Origin: an uncultured Clostridia bacterium
Lineage (GTDB): Bacteria; Bacillota; Clostridia; Lachnospirales; Anaerotignaceae
Reading direction: 5' to 3'
Assembly: GCA_937888765.1 (NCBI GenBank)
Contig: CALASU010000044.1
Coordinates: 1-10,784 of the forward strand
DNA length: 10,784 nucleotides
Under the pieces are notes generated by a model, which did no database searches, was not told where the DNA came from, and saw only the letters and a list, made by a program, of their open reading frames with translations. The position numbers were made by a program, and so were the translations under genes. Shown piece after piece: positions 6,718 through 10,784 of the stretch (position 1 is the first letter of the stretch; each line of letters starts with the position of its first letter).

Positions 6718-7587
6718 TTATTCCTCACTCTGTTTCAGACGGGAAATTTCCTTTTCATAATTCACTGCCGTTTCCTTTGCTTCTGCAGGCAGTTCGATCT
6801 CTTCCATATCTCCCAGCTGTGTCAGCTTAGAAGCAATACGATAGGTTCCTACTGTAATCCCCACGTCTTCCCCGCCATTCAGCTCTGTCAGCACATTATT
6901 TGTCACAGTTTCCAGTGCTTCTGTCAGATCCACCGCATAGGAAAGCGGCTCACCTGTTTTCTGCGACAGTGTAACCTCTACAGGCACATCTTCTACATTC
7001 TGAAAATATACCTCAGAAAGTCCGCTCATGCCTGCCATCTGGAAAAATCGTGTATATTCCTCCACATCATGGAAATGCTCTCCTGGGATCACACCATGTA
7101 CTGTATATACATCATCCGCTTCTATCATCGTCCAGTCCTGTGCAATAGAAAAAATCGCTTCCATATTATAAAGCGTATTATAAATATGAAGATTCTGCAG
7201 GGCATCGTCCGCAGGCATCGTCATTTCTGTCCAGCTTCCATTATAATTGGTATATAAATTGACTGCATCTTCCGCTTCTTCCAGATACATTTCCGTTTCC
7301 TGTTCCGTATCTGAAAATGCCGTCACGCTCTCCACCTGCATCTCCAACGGTTCCTTCTGCATAGCAACCGTTGCCTGCGTGGTATTTTCGCCATTTTCCA
7401 GCAAAGAAATCTCTATTTCCATCTCCGCCGCAAAGCTGTCTGCTTCTTCAAGCATCATGTGTGCTTCTTCTATATATGCAGCCGCCTGCTCCTGCGCTTT
7501 CGGTACACTCCTTGTCACTTCTGCACCGCCGCAGCCTGTCAGAGCAAACAGAAAACACAGCAGCCATAGCTTCCTCTGTTTTTTCAT
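6718..7587 (-). CDS. Predicted lipoprotein, possibly DUF6612/LolA-like fold
   Basis: Secreted, membrane-anchored protein of 289 residues. The N-terminus has a short basic region (MKKQRK), a hydrophobic stretch (about 7-15) and a lipobox LTGC with the lipidated Cys at 19, so it should be anchored on the outer face of the membrane. The mature part is acidic, with a helix-like region after the anchor (AAAYIEEAHMMLEEADSFAAEM) followed by segments with strand character such as VNLYTNYNGSWTEMTMP. That order resembles the Firmicute lipoproteins grouped as DUF6612 and, more distantly, LppX/LolA-type lipid-binding folds; this is a guess from pattern and not from a search. ATG 7587 has GGAGG 8 bases upstream. 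It has its own promoter and terminator, so its neighbours do not reveal its role. Function unknown. Confidence 0.88.
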   Translation of the reverse strand: MKKQRKLWLLCFLFALTGCGGAEVTRSVPKAQEQAAAYIEEAHMMLEEADSFAAEMEIEISLLENGENTTQATVAMQKEPLEMQVESVTAFSDTEQETEMYLEEAEDAVNLYTNYNGSWTEMTMPADDALQNLHIYNTLYNMEAIFSIAQDWTMIEADDVYTVHGVIPGEHFHDVEEYTRFFQMAGMSGLSEVYFQNVEDVPVEVTLSQKTGEPLSYAVDLTEALETVTNNVLTELNGGEDVGITVGTYRIASKLTQLGDMEEIELPAEAKETAVNYEKEISRLKQSEE

Positions 7588-7613
7588 AAAAACATCCTCC
7601 CTTTTCGTTTGGT

Positions 7614-7642
7614 ATTGTAACGGAAAGCGGCTTACTTTGCAA
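7614..7642 (-). promoter_or_regulatory. Sigma-A promoter of the lipoprotein gene
   Basis: On the minus strand TTGCAA (7642-7637), a 17-base spacer and TACAAT (7619-7614) form a good vegetative promoter. The start codon lies about 27 bases after the -10 box, leaving a leader of only about 20 bases with its GGAGG site. Confidence 0.75.
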
Positions 7643-7682
7643 GTATCTTCCTCTTTTCTTCCGAAAATTCTTATTATTATAG

Positions 7683-7711
7683 AAAAAACGCTCCTGTTTT
7701 TTTACAGGAAC
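7683..7711 (-). terminator. Intrinsic terminator of the MATE gene
   Basis: On the minus strand GTTCCTGT (7711-7704) pairs with ACAGGAGC (7697-7690), with one G:U, around an A-rich loop. A G and six Ts (7688-7683) follow. It starts 8 bases after the MATE stop codon. Confidence 0.92.
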
Positions 7712-7719
7712 ATTTTTGT

Positions 7720-9051
7720 TTAGATATAATGATATTTCTTCCGCATAGCAAAGAAAAAGATAGTCGTGATACATAAGGATGCCGTTTCCGCTACCGAAAT
7801 GGCACACCAGATACCATTCAGACCAAAGAAGATCGGCAGAATCAGAATCGCCGCCACTTCAAATACAACCGTTCTCAGGAAAGAAATCAGCGCAGATACC
7901 ATACCATTATTCAGGGCTGTAAAGAAGGAAGATCCATAAATATTGAAGCCGCTCAGCAGGAAAGAAATCGCATACAGACGGAAACCGTTTACAGTGATTT
8001 CATACAGTTCTGCATCATATCCGACAAAAATCTTAGATAATACCCCGGATAGCAGGATCGCCGCTGCCGCCAGTGTAATTCCTGCCCCAAAAAGCAGTTT
8101 TAAACTCTTTTTCAGCACATTCTGCATTTCTTCTGTATTCCTTGCCCCATAGTGAAACGCAATGATCGGGGCTGTACCGAAAGAATACCCCAGATAAATG
8201 GCAATAAAAATAAAGTTCACATACATAATCACGCCATAAGCCGCCACACCATTTTCTCCTGCAATCTTCATCAGCTGCAGATTATACAGCATCCCTACCA
8301 AAGACATGGAAACATTGGATACCAGCTCGGAAGAACCATTCGTACAGATTCGCAGCAGATGTTTTCCCATAAAAGCTGTCTTTGTCAGACGCAGCTTGGT
8401 GCTGTTCTTTCTTGCAAAGAAGAGAAAGGGAACCATGCCGCCCACACACTGGCTCATAGCGGTTGCCGCAGCAGCCCCTGCCACACCCCACTGAAACACC
8501 GCAATAAACAGAGCATCCAGAACCATATTTGTCACACCTGCGGCAATGGTTACCATCAGACCCAGCTGCGGTTTTTCCGCCGTAATCAGAAAACTCTGAA
8601 ACATATTCTGGAGCATGAAAAAGGGCAGTCCCACCAGAACCACACGGGCATAGGTCACACAATAACCAAGCATCGCTTCATCTGCCCCCATTTTAATGGC
8701 AATCGGCTCTACAAAAACAATGCCAAAAACCGCAAGCGTAATCCCTAACCCCATAGCGAAATAAATCAGCATAGAAAAAATACGGTTTGCCAGTTCGTCT
8801 TTTCCCTCGCCTAACGTCTTCGCCACCAGTGCAGTACCGCCTGTGCCGAGCATGAAGCCAAAAGCACCTAATATCATGGCAAACGGCATAATCAGATTGA
8901 CTGCCGCAAACGGTGTTTTTCCCACAAAATTAGAAAGAAACAGTCCATCCACCACACCATAAACAGATGTAAATATCATCATGGCAACCGACGGAATCAC
9001 AAAACGAATCAATCTTCCATATGTAAAATGATCTGACAGCTGAATATTCAT
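7720..9051 (-). CDS. mepA: MATE family multidrug/cation efflux transporter, MepA type
   Basis: Inner-membrane exporter of 443 residues, a normal length for the family, with about twelve hydrophobic helices in two similar halves. MATE proteins expel cationic or aromatic compounds using a Na+ or H+ gradient. Family features include the first-helix region IPSVAMMIFTSVYGVVDGLFLSNFVG (about 19-44), the glycine-rich GTGGTALVAKTLGEG (69-83), and the second-half counterpart YSFGTAPIIAFHYGARN (289-305). ATG 9051 has AAGGAG 8 bases upstream. It sits alone between a promoter-plus-attenuator leader and a strong terminator. If the leader is a guanidine-IV riboswitch, the natural substrate would be guanidine or a related guanidyl compound. 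MepA subfamily assignment rests on overall similarity and context. Confidence 0.92.
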   Translation of the reverse strand: MNIQLSDHFTYGRLIRFVIPSVAMMIFTSVYGVVDGLFLSNFVGKTPFAAVNLIMPFAMILGAFGFMLGTGGTALVAKTLGEGKDELANRIFSMLIYFAMGLGITLAVFGIVFVEPIAIKMGADEAMLGYCVTYARVVLVGLPFFMLQNMFQSFLITAEKPQLGLMVTIAAGVTNMVLDALFIAVFQWGVAGAAAATAMSQCVGGMVPFLFFARKNSTKLRLTKTAFMGKHLLRICTNGSSELVSNVSMSLVGMLYNLQLMKIAGENGVAAYGVIMYVNFIFIAIYLGYSFGTAPIIAFHYGARNTEEMQNVLKKSLKLLFGAGITLAAAAILLSGVLSKIFVGYDAELYEITVNGFRLYAISFLLSGFNIYGSSFFTALNNGMVSALISFLRTVVFEVAAILILPIFFGLNGIWCAISVAETASLCITTIFFFAMRKKYHYI

Positions 9052-9078
9052 TTACAGCACTCCTTTTTTCAAATCCAT

Positions 9079-9112
9079 AAAAAAAACGCCCGATTATTTA
9101 CATAACCGAGCG
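9079..9112 (-). terminator. Intrinsic terminator inside the MATE leader (attenuator)
   Basis: On the minus strand CGCTCGGTTAT (9112-9102) pairs with ATAATCGGGCG (9097-9087), eleven pairs including two G:U, around a 4-base GTAA loop. Eight Ts (9086-9079) follow. It lies after the MATE promoter and before the MATE ribosome site, so it must be overcome for the gene to be expressed from this promoter. Confidence 0.9.
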
Positions 9113-9180
9113 CACCCGACATCTTCTCCGACTTTACAGTTCCGACTGCAAGCCCTCCGATGAATACAATGAAATTCTAT
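9079..9180 (-). ncRNA. Candidate guanidine-IV (mepA motif) riboswitch leader of the MATE gene
   Basis: The stretch between the promoter's predicted start (about 9179) and the T-run contains an upstream hairpin, TTGCAGT (9151-9145) with ACTGTAA (9140-9134) closing a CGGA loop, then a linker and the terminator. The tetranucleotide TCGG recurs six times on the minus strand between 9160 and 9090. Promoter, compact folded RNA, terminator and then a MepA-type MATE gene in a clostridial genome is the known arrangement of the mepA motif, validated as the guanidine-IV riboswitch, in which ligand prevents termination. The attenuator itself is seen directly. The class is inferred from gene context, since I could not run a covariance model and do not recall the consensus base by base. 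A different or new ligand-binding class remains possible. Confidence 0.6.
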
Positions 9181-9185
9181 AGGAT

Positions 9186-9213
9186 ATTGTAGCAGAAATA
9201 TCGGCTTTGTCAA
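9186..9213 (-). promoter_or_regulatory. Strong sigma-A promoter of the MATE leader
   Basis: On the minus strand a perfect TTGACA (9213-9208), a 16-base spacer and TACAAT (9191-9186), preceded by TGC as an extended -10. It begins 5 bases after the tcdA stop codon. A promoter this strong, followed by a terminator, fits regulation after initiation. Confidence 0.85.
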
Positions 9214-9218
9214 TGCTG

Positions 9219-9938
9219 TTAAGGATTCTGAACGCCTGTAATATGACGGATGACTTCCCCCGCAAGGATCATCCCTGCCACAGGCGGCACAAAGGACAGA
9301 CTGCCGGGAATCTGGCGTTTGCCTGTTTCCTCGGAATCTGCGGGTTTGATCGGCAGTTCCTTGGAATAGACTACTTTTACGCCGCTGATTCCACGATTTT
9401 TCAGTTCCTTTCGCATAACCTTCGCCAGAGGGCAGACGCTTGTTTTGGAGATATCCACCACTTCAAAGCGAGTAGGGTCAAGCTTATTTCCTGTTCCCAT
9501 ACAGCTGATAACTTCTGTTCCCGCTTTTTTCGCTTCTTCGATCAGAAGCAGCTTGCTTGTAACGGTATCAATGGCATCCACAATATAATCATAGGAAGCA
9601 AAATCCAGTAAATCCCTGTTTTCCACGCCATATACCACAGGATATTCCACGATCTCCGTATCGGGGCAGATTTCTCTGATACGCTCCGCCATGACTTCTG
9701 TTTTCAGTCGTCCCACAGTTTTCTGTGTCGCAATCAGCTGTCTGTTGATATTTGTCAGACTGACGGTATCCCCGTCGATCAGTGCCATATGTCCAACGCC
9801 ACCCCTTGCCAGTGCTTCCGCCGCAAAGGAGCCAACGCCGCCAATACCAAACACAGCTACACGGGCATTTCTCAGCCGTTCCAGACCTTCCTTTCCAAGC
9901 AGAAGCTCTGCTCTGGAAAAGATATGCAGTTCCTCCAT
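9219..9938 (-). CDS. tcdA: tRNA threonylcarbamoyladenosine dehydratase (TcdA/CsdL, ThiF/E1-like)
   Basis: Cytosolic ATP-dependent enzyme of 239 residues that cyclises t6A at position 37 of ANN-decoding tRNAs to ct6A. It has the E1-like nucleotide-binding loop GIGGVGS (31-37), the DGDTVSLTNINRQ segment (55-67), K79 after the loop, and the DAIDT segment (121-125) of this superfamily. The TcdA-type C-terminal motifs CMGTGNKLDPTRF (146-158), SVCPLAKVMRKELKNRGI (167-184) and PGSLSFVPPVAGMILAGEVI (211-230) separate it from ThiF and MoeB; the paired zinc-binding Cys-X2-Cys motifs of those proteins are absent. ATG 9938 has AGAGGG 8 bases upstream, within the end of the preceding gene. The gap to that gene's stop is 4 bases, so the two are cotranscribed and probably coupled. 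No terminator follows before the MATE promoter. Confidence 0.93.
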   Translation of the reverse strand: MEELHIFSRAELLLGKEGLERLRNARVAVFGIGGVGSFAAEALARGGVGHMALIDGDTVSLTNINRQLIATQKTVGRLKTEVMAERIREICPDTEIVEYPVVYGVENRDLLDFASYDYIVDAIDTVTSKLLLIEEAKKAGTEVISCMGTGNKLDPTRFEVVDISKTSVCPLAKVMRKELKNRGISGVKVVYSKELPIKPADSEETGKRQIPGSLSFVPPVAGMILAGEVIRHITGVQNP

Positions 9939-9942
9939 AGGT

Positions 9943-10784
9943 TTATCCCTCTTTCTTTTCTTTCACGTTTCTTATCTCCCGCAGCACCTTGGGCACAGGC
10001 TGCCCCTTGATGGGTGCATACAGACGGGAAATCTTTCTGGCAATGCTGTCGCCGTCACGCCCGCGCAGCTGATATTTCGCCGCTTTCACCGCTTCGGGAA
10101 TGGCATCCGCTGTCGCAAAGGACACATCTGCCGCCGCCAGCATGGACAGATCATTTTTGTTACTGCCAAAGGCAATACATTTCTTCTGCGGAATTTCCTC
10201 CATCAGACGACGCAGCATATCCTCTTTCGTCGCCTTTTTATGATAAATCTTGAAATGACAATATTCTTCGGGGGTTTCATTTTCATCTCTCAGATACAGC
10301 AGTTCGCCGTTTTTGTCCAAATCCCGCAGTTCTTTTTCCAGTGTATCTGCTTCCGTATCCTTAATGACAAGCAGAATATATACCACAACACCCTCCTCGG
10401 GCATATCGCCGTATACATAGTTGCGGTAGGGCGAGCGTCTTGCTTCCTGATACAGCTTGCGCTCCACTTCATTCTTGAAATCCTTATAATAAATCAACAG
10501 TACATCCTGCCAGACCACATTCAGGAAATAATGATATCCTTTCTGCCGCAGATGTGTGCAAATGGTATCCACCAGCTCTTTTCCCAGCCCATGACACGCC
10601 AAATATCGTTTTTCCTTCAGATCTACCAATACCGCCCCATCCATGGCAATCACAGGAAGCTGTAAATCCAACTCTTTCACATCTGCCATCAAAGATGCAG
10701 GCGTGCGTTCTGTGGCAATGGTAAATGGTAACCCCTCCTGCAGAAAACGATTCAGTTCAAATTGTGTGTATGGTGTGATCCCAC
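9943..10784 (-). CDS. Cof-type HAD-superfamily hydrolase (partial, 5' end beyond right edge)
   Basis: Cytosolic sugar-phosphate or cofactor phosphatase of the HAD type IIB group. The reading frame is open to the right edge, so the start and the catalytic DxDGT motif lie outside. The visible part begins GITPYTQFELNRFLQEGLPF, with motif II at TIATERT, then the substrate-selecting cap starting after LPVIAMDGAVLVD, and motif III around KKATKEDMLRRL. Motif IV is FGSNKNDLSML, where the usual GDxxND has Ser in place of the first Asp, while the ND pair is kept. An in-frame TTG/ATG pair at 10692-10687 is not the start: the frame upstream of it clearly continues with family sequence. It overlaps the tcdA ribosome site and leads that operon. 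The substrate cannot be told. Confidence 0.88.
   Translation of the reverse strand, partial: GITPYTQFELNRFLQEGLPFTIATERTPASLMADVKELDLQLPVIAMDGAVLVDLKEKRYLACHGLGKELVDTICTHLRQKGYHYFLNVVWQDVLLIYYKDFKNEVERKLYQEARRSPYRNYVYGDMPEEGVVVYILLVIKDTEADTLEKELRDLDKNGELLYLRDENETPEEYCHFKIYHKKATKEDMLRRLMEEIPQKKCIAFGSNKNDLSMLAAADVSFATADAIPEAVKAAKYQLRGRDGDSIARKISRLYAPIKGQPVPKVLREIRNVKEKKEG

Noticed and set aside
5090..6760. Long plus-strand open frame opposite the ABC-F gene
   Set aside because: Antisense shadow with no ribosome site and no recognisable motifs; the minus strand has full ABC-F motifs.
9069..9122. A 17-codon frame on the minus strand across the MATE leader terminator, possibly a leader peptide
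   Set aside because: The only nearby GGAG is just 3 bases before the ATG, too close to be a good ribosome site, and the frame is mostly the terminator stem and T-run.
10687..10692. TTG or ATG here as the start of the HAD hydrolase
   Set aside because: The frame continues upstream to the window edge with family-like sequence including motif II, so the gene starts outside.

Overview
The window looks like chromosomal DNA from an anaerobic Gram-positive of class Clostridia, probably near the Lachnospiraceae. I infer this from the moderate GC content (mid-40s percent by eye), strong AGGAGG-type ribosome binding sites, U-rich intrinsic terminators, a Cys-lipobox lipoprotein, and the mix of families. 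The species cannot be named from the sequence alone. Every protein-coding gene lies on the minus strand, so transcription runs from high to low coordinates. I see no mobile element, CRISPR array, tRNA or rRNA.

In the direction of transcription the window holds: (1) the body of a Cof-type HAD phosphatase, cut at the right edge, followed 4 bases later by tcdA, a ThiF/E1-like tRNA t6A dehydratase; (2) a strong promoter starting 5 bases after the tcdA stop, a structured leader of about 125 nt ending in an intrinsic terminator, and a MepA-type MATE efflux gene; (3) a monocistronic lipoprotein gene with its own promoter and terminator; (4) a YbiT/YkpA-type ABC-F ATPase gene with a strong promoter, followed by a hairpin leader and a two-gene split LysO-type exporter; (5) two tandem paralogous methyl-accepting chemotaxis receptor genes with dCache sensors, each with its own promoter and separated by a perfect 11-bp terminator. 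The second receptor gene runs off the left edge.

The most interesting element is the MATE leader. A transcript from the -35/-10 pair at 9186-9213 would fold a small hairpin and then an 11-bp terminator with eight Us before reaching the MATE start codon. This layout and gene context match the mepA RNA motif, since validated as the guanidine-IV riboswitch. I therefore read it as a ligand-controlled transcription attenuator, with the class assigned from memory of gene context and not from a model search. The same terminator would also stop read-through from tcdA, which has no terminator of its own.

Other points worth a look are a degenerate second Walker A motif in the ABC-F protein, a 24-base near-palindrome over the -35 box of the full-length receptor gene, the receptors' near-complete amino-acid/amine sensing residues with one Arg/Lys difference, and the split LysO whose two halves share a repeated motif. 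Most of the window is ordinary core and accessory gene content in a compact layout. Stretches without genes are all under 210 bases and are accounted for below.
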